Origin: CAYWXK01 sp964462515
Lineage (GTDB): Bacteria; Planctomycetota; Phycisphaerae; Sedimentisphaerales; Anaerobacaceae
Direction: 5' to 3'
Length of the DNA stretch: 64,000 nucleotides
NCBI GenBank assembly: GCA_964462515.1
Contig: CAYWXK010000004.1
Coordinates: forward strand, 62,001-126,000
Numbering within the stretch: the stretch's first letter is position 1; each line of letters opens with the position of its first letter. Below, piece by piece: positions 15,825 through 24,509 of this stretch. Made by a program: the position numbers and the translations under genes. Under the pieces are notes generated by a model. It did no database searches and was not told the DNA's origin. It was given only the letters and a program-made list of their open reading frames with translations.

Positions 15825-16259
15825 TCAAGATTTTGCACGAGGTTGTTTTATGATGCGGATTGCCTTGTTAGCATCGGCAGCCGAATCAAAAGCCAGGTGA
15901 AAGACCGCACGATTACCGATGGCAGCGCCTGAAAAACCCCGGATATTGATGCCGGCATCACCAAGCAGTCTGGCTATCTTTGCACCCAGGCCAGGCTTGT
16001 TTGTAGCGAGGATGCGAAGTGCGCAAAGGGATTGGGTCTTTTCAAAACCAGCTTCCTTCGCAGCCTTTATTTGTTTGGCGCCTTTTATCGGCGTAACAAA
16101 TACCACGCCCGTCCCTGTTTTTTCCGGTGCTCGCCGGGCAATAACAAATTCAAGGTCGGCACCTGCTTGAGCAAGCGCATCAAGCTTTTGAGCCAGGCCG
16201 CCTGGGCGGTCCTCAATACTTGCGGCCCATATATCCACACGTCTGACGTCTGATTTCAT
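15825..16259 (-). CDS. ACT-domain protein (two ACT domains)
   Basis: A 144-residue protein made of two ACT regulatory folds, residues 1-68 (IWAASIEDRPGGLAQKLDAL) and 70-140 (ILATNKPGLGAKIARLLGDA). No catalytic domain is attached. Such stand-alone ACT proteins bind amino acids or act as small regulators; the ligand is unknown. It converges with the hydrogenase operon end, 45 bases away, and is transcribed towards it. Confidence 0.85.
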   Translation of the reverse strand: MKSDVRRVDIWAASIEDRPGGLAQKLDALAQAGADLEFVIARRAPEKTGTGVVFVTPIKGAKQIKAAKEAGFEKTQSLCALRILATNKPGLGAKIARLLGDAGINIRGFSGAAIGNRAVFHLAFDSAADANKAIRIIKQPRAKS

Positions 16260-16433
16260 AATCTGCCCTCCAAAAAATGTGGCACTCTTTTAATGCTTCA
16301 AAAAATAACGACCGAACCTAAGGTATAAGTTTGACTATTGCCACAGTATTTGTCAACAATTTGAGCAGCTAAATTTGGGATGGAAAAGCGAACATCATAA
16401 ACTGTGGTGCCTTGTGGCGTATTGGTTGATGAA

Positions 16434-16466
16434 CCCCGTTAAAAAGATGCCGTTTTTCTAACGGGG
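16434..16466. repeat. CCCCGTTA / TAACGGGG hairpin
   Basis: CCCCGTTAAAAA and TTTTTCTAACGGGG enclose a 7-base loop in the gap between nikR and the ACT gene. It belongs to the family at 1853-1977. On the minus strand it lies downstream of nikR and may help end its transcript. The rest of the 286-base gap shows no gene. Confidence 0.7.
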
Positions 16467-16545
16467 CGGTAAACCGAAGGCGAAGCATCCGGTCTTAATC
16501 AAACCAAACACCCTGCCTCGCTCATCTCTACGAAACATCAAGTGC

Positions 16546-16950
16546 TCATGTCGCCACCAGGTTAATGCGGCCGAGCTTCACCCCCTTCATACTCAGAATG
16601 CTGTCGCCGACCTTATTTATCTGGCCAACCCGCCCCCGCAGGACAATTACTTCCAGGCAATCGTGCTTATCAAGGTGAATGTGCAAAGAAGAAATCACCT
16701 GCAATAAATGCGAATGTTGCAGACTCAATAGCTTTTCTGCGAGCTTTGTAGAATGATGGTCATAGACAATAAATACGCCTGCAACCGCCTCGGCCTTAGG
16801 GTTACTTATCCGCTCACCACTAAGCTGCTGGCGAATTAAATCCCGTATCGCTTCCGAACGACTCTGATAGCCGCGTTTGGCGATGAGCTTATCAAATGCC
16901 GAAAGCAAATCTGCCTCCAGCGACACACCTATACGCTCAAGAGCGCTCAT
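16546..16950 (-). CDS. nikR: Nickel-responsive regulator NikR
   Basis: A 134-residue regulator, the usual NikR length. The N-terminal ribbon-helix-helix region (SALERIGVSLEADLLSAFD, GYQSRSEAIRDLIR) binds DNA. The C-terminal ACT-like domain contains SLHIHLDKHDCLEVIVLRG with the His-x-His and Cys that bind nickel in E. coli NikR. ATG 16950 is preferred to an upstream in-frame start because it begins the conserved N-terminus and has AGGA before it. Its closeness to the [NiFe] hydrogenase operon suggests that it controls nickel uptake or hydrogenase genes; no operator was identified. Confidence 0.93.
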   Translation of the reverse strand: MSALERIGVSLEADLLSAFDKLIAKRGYQSRSEAIRDLIRQQLSGERISNPKAEAVAGVFIVYDHHSTKLAEKLLSLQHSHLLQVISSLHIHLDKHDCLEVIVLRGRVGQINKVGDSILSMKGVKLGRINLVAT

Positions 16951-17033
16951 ATCTGGTCCTTTCAAGCAGCACATCCCCGGTAAAAAATAGCCTGCCGACT
17001 ACCCTCCTCTTGTGCACTTATGCCCTTGTTCAC

Positions 17034-18956
17034 CTACTTATTTTTGCTCGTCACGTAGATTACCTCTTCCGCAAACAGATTAGGTGCGAATTTTACCGGG
17101 CTAATCCGCGTTTTAATCACCGGTATCCTCTTTTCTATCTTGACCCCCAGCTTTTCGCAGAACTGCTCAAAATCTTTTAGCGAAAGAAAATGTATATTAG
17201 GCGGGTCATACCATGCAAAGGGCAGTTGTCTCGTTCTCGGTGCCTTGCCGGATAGCAACAACTGTATTCTGCATCGCCAGTGCGCAAAGTTAGGAAAGCT
17301 CACAATTACTTTCTTACCTACCCGCAGCAGCTCATTAAAAACCTTTTGGGGATTTTTTAGCGTCTGAACCGTCTGCGACAGTATCACATAATCAAAACTC
17401 TTATCCGCATAACTTTCAAGGCCGCGTTCGATATCGTGCTGAATGCTTGACGTTCCCCGATTCACACACGCCAGCACCAGGTCCTGCTGCAGCTCAATAC
17501 CCTTACCTTTTATATTTTTGTCGGCGGTGAGATTAGCCAACAACTGGCCATCCCCGCAGCCAATGTCCAAAACAGTGCTATCCGGCTCAATAAGCGACTC
17601 AATCAGCTCGTAATCGACACGTGCCCGCTGAGCCTGTTCGAGAGCATGCGCTTTGTGCGCAATACCCGTTGACTCAATTTTTGTTTTTTCATTTTTGATT
17701 TTTGATTTTACCTTCCCGGCTCTAATGCCCGGCCGATGTGTCACCTCCAGAAATCCGGAGATAAATAAGCCGAGTGTTTCTGTCTCCAGCAAAAATGCAT
17801 CGTGACCATAGGACGACTCAATATTGCAGAAGCTAACGTCCTTACCGTTGGCAACAAGAGCGTTGACCATTGCCTCCGATTGCACAGGTGTAAAAAGCCA
17901 GTCGCTGGTAAAACTGACGATAAGGAATCGCGATTTGACGTTTGCGAAGGCCCTGTTTAGTGAGCCGTAGTCCTTTTGCAGGTCGAAATAATCCGCTGCC
18001 TTGGTGATGTAAAGATAACTATTAGCATCAAATCTTTCCACAAAGGTCTGACCCTGATAGTCCAGATAGGTCTCAACAGCAAACTCGGAGTTGAAGTCAT
18101 AACTATAGTCGTCGGAGCCTCGCAGCTTCCGCCCGAATTTTTCGCGCATCCCCTGCTCTGAAAGATACGTGATGTGGCCAATCATCCGCGCGATTGCCAG
18201 GCCTCCGTCCGGCCCTTTTTTGCCGTGATATTGTCCGCCGGCAAAGTTTGTATCTGCAAGTATCGCGTTTCGCCCGACCGCATCAAACGCAACTGCCTGG
18301 GCGCCCAGGTGACTTGTCGTGGCAATTGCTATCGCCCCCTTTACATACTCGGGATATGCAATTGCCCATTGCAATACCTGCATCCCGCCAATCGAGCCGC
18401 CGATTACCGCCAGAATTTGTTTTATGCCGAGCTTATCCATCAGCAGCTTCTGGACCTTGACCATATCGGCTATTGTGATAATCGGGAAATCCAGGCCGTA
18501 TGGTCTGCCTGCAGCAGGATTAATCGACCCTGGCCCAGTAGTTCCGTCTTTGCCGCCAAGCAAATTTGAGCAGACAACAAAGTATTTATTCGTGTCGATT
18601 CCTTTGCCAGGCCCGACCATAGAATCCCACCAGCCGCTCTTGCGGTCATTTGCGCTATTGTAGCCGGCAACATGGGCATTGCCGCTGAGAGCATGGCAAA
18701 TCATAACTACATTATCCCCTGCTGAATTTAGCTGGCCGTATGTCTCGTATGCCACGTCAATCGGTGCCAGCTTCTTGCCGCACTCTAACTCCAGAGGATT
18801 ATCCGGCTCGACAACCCTTGTTATCTTTGTCTGCACAATACCAACGCCGTTAGAAAAGGAATCCGTTTTTTGCTGCAATGCCGTCAGGCATCCCCCAACG
18901 GAGGCATCCCCAAGCGGACTAACGGGGCCAACCGAATTTTTTTCAATCTCTACCAT
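17034..18956 (-). CDS. metX: Fusion: homoserine O-acetyltransferase (MetX) + methionine biosynthesis protein MetW
   Basis: A 640-residue two-domain protein. Residues about 45-405 form the MetX alpha/beta-hydrolase with nucleophile Ser188 in GGSIGGMQ, Asp352 in SDWLF and His385 in SYGHDAF. It transfers acetyl to homoserine for methionine synthesis. Residues about 440-640 are MetW, a methyltransferase-like protein with VLDIGCGDGQLL near 462. In many bacteria metX and metW are adjacent genes; here they are one reading frame. The linker near 415-428 (KVKSKIKNEKTKIES) is encoded by a TTTTTGATTTTTGATTTT-type repeat at 17676-17709. The first 40 residues are encoded by CCCCGTTAG/GGCATCCCC repeats at 18846-18930, so the true start may be a later GTG. 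Confidence 0.9.
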   Translation of the reverse strand: MVEIEKNSVGPVSPLGDASVGGCLTALQQKTDSFSNGVGIVQTKITRVVEPDNPLELECGKKLAPIDVAYETYGQLNSAGDNVVMICHALSGNAHVAGYNSANDRKSGWWDSMVGPGKGIDTNKYFVVCSNLLGGKDGTTGPGSINPAAGRPYGLDFPIITIADMVKVQKLLMDKLGIKQILAVIGGSIGGMQVLQWAIAYPEYVKGAIAIATTSHLGAQAVAFDAVGRNAILADTNFAGGQYHGKKGPDGGLAIARMIGHITYLSEQGMREKFGRKLRGSDDYSYDFNSEFAVETYLDYQGQTFVERFDANSYLYITKAADYFDLQKDYGSLNRAFANVKSRFLIVSFTSDWLFTPVQSEAMVNALVANGKDVSFCNIESSYGHDAFLLETETLGLFISGFLEVTHRPGIRAGKVKSKIKNEKTKIESTGIAHKAHALEQAQRARVDYELIESLIEPDSTVLDIGCGDGQLLANLTADKNIKGKGIELQQDLVLACVNRGTSSIQHDIERGLESYADKSFDYVILSQTVQTLKNPQKVFNELLRVGKKVIVSFPNFAHWRCRIQLLLSGKAPRTRQLPFAWYDPPNIHFLSLKDFEQFCEKLGVKIEKRIPVIKTRISPVKFAPNLFAEEVIYVTSKNK

Positions 18957-19305
18957 AGCAAAAATAAGTATAACGAAAAATTTCTCTATGTAAAGAGCGA
19001 TAGCAATAAACTTCTACCTAAACTACTTCCGTCAGGCTGTTAATTGTAGATATATCCCATCCAGAATTTCCACAAAATACGTCGCTTCCCCATAAAAGAA
19101 CACTCCCATATCTGGGCATCCGGCAGGACTATTCTCTTAATGAAGATAGAAAATTCGCTTTGATGGAAGTAACTACTGCTCCGGGCTGCGAATTCACCCG
19201 GCAAGTAGAAAAAAATGGCTGGAACAATATCCCAGTCAGAGAGACCTGATAACCCGCCTCACCCGATAACGCTTGCGTCTCGTGCTTCGTATTTCGAATT
19301 TATGT
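18957..19305. other. Intergenic region upstream of metX-metW
   Basis: This 349-base stretch has no convincing gene. No SAM-I riboswitch pattern was recognised before the methionine gene. A short minus-strand frame near 19050-19140 (QIWECSFMGKRRILW) has no recognised relatives and may be a remnant. Near 19274-19305 a TCGTGCTTCGTATTTCGAATTT sequence is related to the repeat at 4818. Confidence 0.4.
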
Positions 19306-20064
19306 TTATATTACTTCGAGCCGGCGAAGAATGGCCCTTGTCCAGCGGGCACTGCGAAGCTGCGAAAGGATAAGCAACAACACTACTAATAGCCAGTATC
19401 CGCAGAACCGCAGATAGTAAAGAACGGTTCCGAATATGTCGGTAAGCTCAGTAGTTTTCCACTTTACAAGCTCACAGGGAGTATATATTGCTCCCACAAC
19501 TGCGGTGCCAAAGCCAAAAACTAACTGCCACGGCACCAGCAGTATCAAAGCGACAAGCGCAATGAAAAATGCCCTGCTGATATGACTTATGCCGCCCAGT
19601 CTGCCTATCAGTGAAATTTTTAAGCTGAAAAGAATTGTCAGGAAATAAAGCATAGCTGCCAACACAAGAAACGCATTTACAAAAGTAATCACCCAGGACA
19701 AAAGGTCAAATGTTATGCCAAGAAGGCAGCCGGCCGATTCCTGTGGTTTTGCAATTACCGCCTTATGACCCTCCTCATTTACATCTGCCACCGCTTTCCT
19801 TTCTACTATATTGCTGTCCGCAACAGTCAATTTGACGGCATCGGTTCCCTTATCAACCTTAATAACAATAGATTCGTCTGTCCTGGCTTTCTCATTAATC
19901 CCAATGCAGCCGGTGTTGACAAGCCAGAACGACACCTGCAGCAAAATTAGACATATCGCCATAATTACAAACAGAACATTTTTCCACGCCCTGAATACGC
20001 CAACCGCTTCAAGACAATCCGTGGTATCCAGCAAATTCTCCTTGCTTTTCTGGTTCTGGTCCAT
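19306..20064 (-). CDS. Hypothetical membrane protein
   Basis: A 252-residue protein of unknown function. A hydrophilic N-terminus is followed by a helix near 28-50, then an extracytoplasmic polar segment of about 75 residues. Three more hydrophobic stretches follow near 118-145, 160-190 and 215-238. No motif was recognised. It lies 181 bases downstream of the glycosidase-like gene on the same strand, too far to claim an operon. The last residues (RSARWTRAILRRLEVI) are basic, as expected for a cytoplasmic tail. Confidence 0.65.
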   Translation of the reverse strand: MDQNQKSKENLLDTTDCLEAVGVFRAWKNVLFVIMAICLILLQVSFWLVNTGCIGINEKARTDESIVIKVDKGTDAVKLTVADSNIVERKAVADVNEEGHKAVIAKPQESAGCLLGITFDLLSWVITFVNAFLVLAAMLYFLTILFSLKISLIGRLGGISHISRAFFIALVALILLVPWQLVFGFGTAVVGAIYTPCELVKWKTTELTDIFGTVLYYLRFCGYWLLVVLLLILSQLRSARWTRAILRRLEVI

Positions 20065-20245
20065 TCTTGAGTCTCCTTAAATTCGTTCCTCGGCTTTTAG
20101 GCCTTTAACTTTATGTGTATGTATCCTCATTACCATTTGCTTACCATTATCATTTACTTCAACTATAAATGCAAGCAATTATTTTCACCCGAAATGCGTT
20201 TATTATTATGAACTCATAACTCATTAACGACGAGCAAGGCGGTAT

Positions 20246-21418
20246 CTATGGAACCTTTTGACTATCAGGATTAAGCAATCCATAAAAACAGTCCCACACC
20301 CAGCTTTTTGAGCCATCCGGCCTTATAAGCCAGAAACCACGCACAGCATCGTTGCTGCGGACCGGCGGCCGTTCTTTATTATCCTTTAATTCATTACAGT
20401 AAAGCTGCCAATAGACTATGTATGGACATCCCCAGGCCAAAGCCGTCTGCACCGCATTCGGAATCGCTTTTTGAATCTGCTCAAGGGTATATAGATTCTC
20501 CGGTATCCCGAACTCACCGAGATATACGTTTTTATTTCCGAAATCGTTGCTGTCCGCTAGGCTGGCAGCTATAAAGTCAAGTGCTTCACGTAGAACCTGC
20601 GGCTTCTGGTAATGCTCCAGGGCCGAATCCCACGCAGAGTATGAAACTAAATCCAGCCTGGTGTGCGGCAAAACCGCGTTGACAACATTAATCTTACCAT
20701 TCTTCATAGAACTAACAACACGGTTCACCTCCGCAGCGTGATATACTCTTACGCCATCCTGACCTATTTCTTTCCTGGCTTGATTGACACCTGCCTGCCG
20801 GGCATTAAGCCAATCAATCATTCCTTGAATCGCCATCGGCGACGGCTCGATTTTCTCATCGACACTGCCCCGAATCATCCAGTCGCCTTCCCAGTGCTGC
20901 AGGACAAATGTCTTGCCTGTTCCCTTATATGTTTTCAGCAAGAACTTGGTCAGCTCGTAAAACTGCTGCTGCTCATCCTGCTTTTGCTCCTGCGTTACGC
21001 CATTTCGCCAATAATTGTCCTGCCGACCCAGCGCCGTTACCACCAGAATATAAGTAGTAAAAGGTTTGCCAAATAATTTTTGAAAATACGGCGCCTGCGC
21101 ACCTTCAGCCAGACTCTCGACCTTCGGCCAATCAGAATTGTATGGATATACGGAGTCCGGATGCTCGTGCCTTTTACCGTAGAACCAGACTTTTATTACC
21201 CGCGAGCCGAGAGCCAGAATCTGGTCGGCACCCTCGTTTAGAAAATCCTTGTCTGTCAGGTGGTATCTGCCTGCAACGTGCGTTACTCCCAGAACATCCG
21301 CAAGTTTGAGCTTTTTCTGGGAACTTTGTCCGTTGCTTGTATCCGCAGCAACTAATGGCTGAATAATCGAAATGAAAATAAAAGCCAAAAAATTAAATCT
21401 AAAAACTCTGGAATTCAT
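20246..21418 (-). CDS. Exported glycoside-hydrolase-like protein
   Basis: A 390-residue protein with an N-terminal signal peptide (FNFLAFIFISIIQPLVAA). Sequence features suggest a TIM-barrel glycosidase. An acidic residue in VLQHWEGDW near 180 and another in VYLGEFGIPE near 312 sit where the acid/base and nucleophile of clan GH-A enzymes would be. It also has aromatic-rich segments. No family number can be given from sequence reading alone. It starts three bases after the hemL stop and may be co-transcribed with it. Substrate is unknown; a secreted or periplasmic polysaccharide enzyme would fit a planctomycete. Confidence 0.6.
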   Translation of the reverse strand: MNSRVFRFNFLAFIFISIIQPLVAADTSNGQSSQKKLKLADVLGVTHVAGRYHLTDKDFLNEGADQILALGSRVIKVWFYGKRHEHPDSVYPYNSDWPKVESLAEGAQAPYFQKLFGKPFTTYILVVTALGRQDNYWRNGVTQEQKQDEQQQFYELTKFLLKTYKGTGKTFVLQHWEGDWMIRGSVDEKIEPSPMAIQGMIDWLNARQAGVNQARKEIGQDGVRVYHAAEVNRVVSSMKNGKINVVNAVLPHTRLDLVSYSAWDSALEHYQKPQVLREALDFIAASLADSNDFGNKNVYLGEFGIPENLYTLEQIQKAIPNAVQTALAWGCPYIVYWQLYCNELKDNKERPPVRSNDAVRGFWLIRPDGSKSWVWDCFYGLLNPDSQKVP

Positions 21419-21421
21419 AAA

Positions 21422-22741
21422 CTATGAACCAACCTTGACCTTCCGAAGGCTTTTGCACGCTGCCTCGATAGTCTTTTCAATGTCTTTTTTGCTGTGAGCG
21501 ATTGATATAAACATCGCCTCGTAAGCACTCGGCGCAAGATATACTCCCTGCTTTAGCATAACGGCAAAAAACATCTTAAAGCGTTTTATATTTGTTGACT
21601 GCACATCGGCAAAGTTCAGGACAGACTTATCTGTAAAAAAACAGCTCATAATCGAGCCGACACGATTTATCGTAACAGGAACACTGGCTTCCTTAGCAGC
21701 ACAATGTAGTCCTGACTCCAATAATGCTCCCAAAGTATTAAGTTTCTTGTAGCAATCTTTTTTTTGCAGGCTTTCCAGCGTAGCATTTGCCGCCGCAGTG
21801 GCGACTGGATTGCCGCTGAGCGTGCCGGCTTGATAGACCGGGCCAAGCGGTGCAAGCATATCCATAATTTCAGCCCGCCCGCCAACCGCTGCTAAAGGTA
21901 ATCCCCCTCCTACAATTTTGCCGAGGCAGGTAACATCGGCCCTTACGCCGAAAAGCTCCTGCGCCCCCCCTGCTGCTACTCGAAAGCCTGTTATCACCTC
22001 ATCGAAAATCAAAAGGGTTTTCTCCTCGTCACAAAGCTCTCGAAGCCCTCTCAGATACCCTTCAATCGGCGGCACAACCCCCATATTTGCAGCAACCGGC
22101 TCAACCAGAACCGCCGCAATCTTGCCCTTATGCCTTCTAAAAGCTGCCTTTGCTGCGCTAATATCGTTATATGGAACCACAATCGTCAGCTTCGCAATCG
22201 AATCGGGCACGCCTGCACTTGATGCAATCGCCGCCTCTGCGACACCCGAGCCGGCTGCCACGAGTAGCGGGTCGCTGTGCCCGTGATAGCAGCCTGCCAT
22301 TTTGATTATCAAATCTTTCCGAGTGTATGCGCGGGCCAGCCGCATCGCAGTCATCACCGCTTCTGTGCCGCTGCTCACAAGCCGCACCTTTTCTATGGAA
22401 TTAAAAGCGGTAATTATCTTTCTTGCCAGATTAGTCTCGGCCAGCGTTGGTGCTCCGAATGATGTCCCTTTCTTTGCTGCCTCGCGGACGGCCTTTATCA
22501 CCGCAGGATGGCTGTGCCCGAGTATCATTGCCCCCCACGAGCAGACATAGTCAATATACTTATTGCCGTCAATATCGTAAATTTTCGAGCCTTTCGCAGC
22601 GGCAATGAAAATAGGAGAAATCCAGCGTGGCCGAACTCCACCGAAGGCCCGCACCGGCGAATTGACTCCGCCCGGCAGATACTTGCAGGCCTCAGCAAAC
22701 GCTGCAGCCGACTTTTGATATACCTTTTGCTTACGTGTCAT
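21422..22741 (-). CDS. hemL: Glutamate-1-semialdehyde 2,1-aminomutase
   Basis: A 439-residue PLP enzyme that makes 5-aminolevulinate for tetrapyrroles by the C5 route. Seen motifs are NSPVRAFGGV near 26, the glycine-rich LVSSGTEAVMTAMRLAR near 122, IFDEVITGFR near 245, and the PLP-lysine segment LGKIVGGGLPLAAVGG near 272. Length is normal. It is upstream of, and almost touching, the glycosidase-like gene. No other heme gene is nearby. Confidence 0.95.
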   Translation of the reverse strand: MTRKQKVYQKSAAAFAEACKYLPGGVNSPVRAFGGVRPRWISPIFIAAAKGSKIYDIDGNKYIDYVCSWGAMILGHSHPAVIKAVREAAKKGTSFGAPTLAETNLARKIITAFNSIEKVRLVSSGTEAVMTAMRLARAYTRKDLIIKMAGCYHGHSDPLLVAAGSGVAEAAIASSAGVPDSIAKLTIVVPYNDISAAKAAFRRHKGKIAAVLVEPVAANMGVVPPIEGYLRGLRELCDEEKTLLIFDEVITGFRVAAGGAQELFGVRADVTCLGKIVGGGLPLAAVGGRAEIMDMLAPLGPVYQAGTLSGNPVATAAANATLESLQKKDCYKKLNTLGALLESGLHCAAKEASVPVTINRVGSIMSCFFTDKSVLNFADVQSTNIKRFKMFFAVMLKQGVYLAPSAYEAMFISIAHSKKDIEKTIEAACKSLRKVKVGS

Positions 22742-22822
22742 TTGTGTTCATATTTACTACAATCCGGCTTACAAATCAAGAATTTATAGACATTGTCTGA
22801 CCGGCGACACCCTCGCCACGTT

Positions 22823-23257
22823 TCAGGGAGAGGCATTTAACGCAGTCGCAAGGTCGGTGTAGTGATAAGGGATTTGGAATTCTGTGCATAGCAACTTGAA
22901 TTTCTTTATAGCAGACTCGCTCAAGCTGCTCTGGAAATCTTTATCGGCTTTGCAGCAGAAGATTCGACAGCCAGCAAAACGAAACTTATAGATTGTGCAT
23001 TTGCCTTCGGTTTGATATGGACATTGATTGGTTGTCATCGACTTAATATCTTTTCCGCCCAGTTTTGTGGATAAATACATCACCTCTGGTGTCGTAACAA
23101 ACAATCGATGGTCAAAACTCTCAAAGTTACAACATCGCCCGCAGGCATCACAGATACCAGCCAAATTGGAGTGACTGGATATTTGTAAATCGAGCCAGTT
23201 GTAAATCTCATCTACCTTTTGCAGAAGCAGATTATCCGCATTGGGTTTTACCACCAC
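22823..23257 (-). CDS. YkgJ family cysteine-cluster protein
   Basis: A 144-residue protein with the YkgJ pattern: CDACGRCCNFESF near residue 38, then CPYQTEGKCTIYKFRFAGCR near 83. The conserved cysteines probably bind a metal or Fe-S cluster. It overlaps the upstream YkgJ-like gene by ten bases, so the two form a pair. Function is unknown. The C-terminal half (residues 100-144) shows no further motif. Confidence 0.8.
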   Translation of the reverse strand: MVVKPNADNLLLQKVDEIYNWLDLQISSHSNLAGICDACGRCCNFESFDHRLFVTTPEVMYLSTKLGGKDIKSMTTNQCPYQTEGKCTIYKFRFAGCRIFCCKADKDFQSSLSESAIKKFKLLCTEFQIPYHYTDLATALNASP

Positions 23258-23691
23258 CTTTTGCTCCTCTTGATTTTTTCAATTTCCTCAGAGTCGTAGA
23301 ACTTACCTCGGTTGATGCCTGGGCATTTCTGGGCGGTTTTATTCCAGGCATCAGGGCTGGATAGATTCTCAGGCCAAAAGGGCCAGGTCCTGCACTGGTT
23401 TGGGCGGACGGGATAAACAATACATTTTTTTTGGCTTTCGATTTTTCGCAGGAATATACAGTCTCTGTTATTTGGCTGCTCAATAATCGTTGTGCGGAAG
23501 CCGATGCGTCTTATATAATTTTGCCGCACTTGCGACTCGGGAATTTTAAGAAAATCTGCAATGAATTTAATCTCCGCTCTTGTTACCCAGATATAGCCCG
23601 CCGCTGGCCCGGCGCAGCACGCCCCGCACTGCACACATTCAAAATGCAGGCCTGCTGCATACCAACGATTTTTTTTAACCACAGAATTCAC
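23248..23691 (-). CDS. YkgJ family cysteine-cluster protein (second member of the pair)
   Basis: A 147-residue protein with CVQCGACCAGPAAGYIWVT near residue 19 and CIVYPVRPNQCRTWPFWP near 90, the canonical YkgJ layout. The reading frame starts at GTG 23691 inside an AACCACAGAATTCACAGATTAATC-type repeat. An alternative GTG lies at 23682. The repeat therefore supplies the start region. It is the upstream partner of the shorter YkgJ protein. Role unknown; such proteins are proposed metal-binding factors. Confidence 0.8.
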   Translation of the reverse strand: MNSVVKKNRWYAAGLHFECVQCGACCAGPAAGYIWVTRAEIKFIADFLKIPESQVRQNYIRRIGFRTTIIEQPNNRDCIFLRKIESQKKCIVYPVRPNQCRTWPFWPENLSSPDAWNKTAQKCPGINRGKFYDSEEIEKIKRSKRWW

Positions 23692-23781
23692 AGATTAATC
23701 CGCCATGCAGAGTGTCGGATAAACACTGATGAAAAACAAAAATATTGACAGTCACTATGTGGACTGCACACTCTTATGAAC

Positions 23782-24141
23782 CTATTTTGTATTAGGTCGG
23801 TGCCAGGTGCTCATAACGTTATCCCGCATAACAACCAGTAGGCCTGGCCACTGTTTGGGTGAAAATCTTTTTATTGCTTCAATGACACGCTGATTAATAC
23901 GCTGGCGATTCGGCTTGCGCAAAGACACAATCAGGATACCATAATGCTTGGTATTACGATGGGTTACAAAACCTTTATCTGTCGTGATAAGCAAGCGTTT
24001 TTCCTGGCAGGTCTTATTCCAAAGAAGCTCATCCGATATGCCTTGCTCCGGTGTGCTGCGAACATCGAGCACATCATGGCCCATCATACGCAACTGCCCT
24101 ACCGTCATAAGCGGGATATTTTCGTCCACGAGTATTTTCAT
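23782..24141 (-). CDS. DUF5615 PIN-like protein (putative toxin)
   Basis: A 119-residue protein starting MKILVDENIP, with LLITTDKGFVTHR near residue 60 and GILIVSLR near 78. These acidic positions are those of the PIN-like (Mut7-C related) fold, typical of ribonuclease toxins. It follows a DUF433 gene by ten bases. DUF433-DUF5615 pairs are widely treated as putative toxin-antitoxin modules; activity here is inferred. Confidence 0.82.
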   Translation of the reverse strand: MKILVDENIPLMTVGQLRMMGHDVLDVRSTPEQGISDELLWNKTCQEKRLLITTDKGFVTHRNTKHYGILIVSLRKPNRQRINQRVIEAIKRFSPKQWPGLLVVMRDNVMSTWHRPNTK

Positions 24142-24151
24142 CTGCTGCTTA

Positions 24152-24373
24152 TTATCCCCCTATTGGTGTTATCTGCTCTTGAGTTAGGGAAGCAGCGTAA
24201 TCCAGACAGGCGAGAATATCTTCACGCTTAAGAGAAGGGAACTCTTTCAGCAGCTCCTCGATAGTGTCACCGTTGGCCAACATAGCAATAATCTGGTGAA
24301 CTGGAATACGGGTGCATTTTATGCAGGCCTGTCCATGACAGATATTCGGGTCAATCACGATTCGCTCATTCAT
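24152..24373 (-). CDS. DUF433 protein (putative antitoxin)
   Basis: A 73-residue DUF433 protein with the typical opening IDPNICHGQACIKCTRIPV and a helix-turn-helix-like C-terminal half (TIEELLKEFPSLKREDILAC). It precedes and is close to the PIN-like gene, the usual antitoxin-first order. It probably binds DNA at its own promoter; no operator was identified. Confidence 0.83.
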   Translation of the reverse strand: MNERIVIDPNICHGQACIKCTRIPVHQIIAMLANGDTIEELLKEFPSLKREDILACLDYAASLTQEQITPIGG

Positions 24374-24509
24374 TCTGTTTGCTCCATAATTCGGTAGATT
24401 GCCACCTTTGGGAAATCACCTTTAGCTAATTATACGCAAATTTTAGTAAAAAATTCCAGCAAAATATGGATTCTGCTGCTGTTAATCCAAAGCGATAACA
24501 GCACCAAAC

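Noticed and set aside
18957..19305. A SAM riboswitch upstream of the methionine gene.
   Set aside because: No SAM-I-like conserved core or terminator arrangement was recognised on the minus strand in this gap.
23232..23483. An 83-residue open frame on the minus strand overlapping the YkgJ genes.
   Set aside because: It overlaps the YkgJ reading frames, which carry conserved cysteine motifs. It is a shadow frame.
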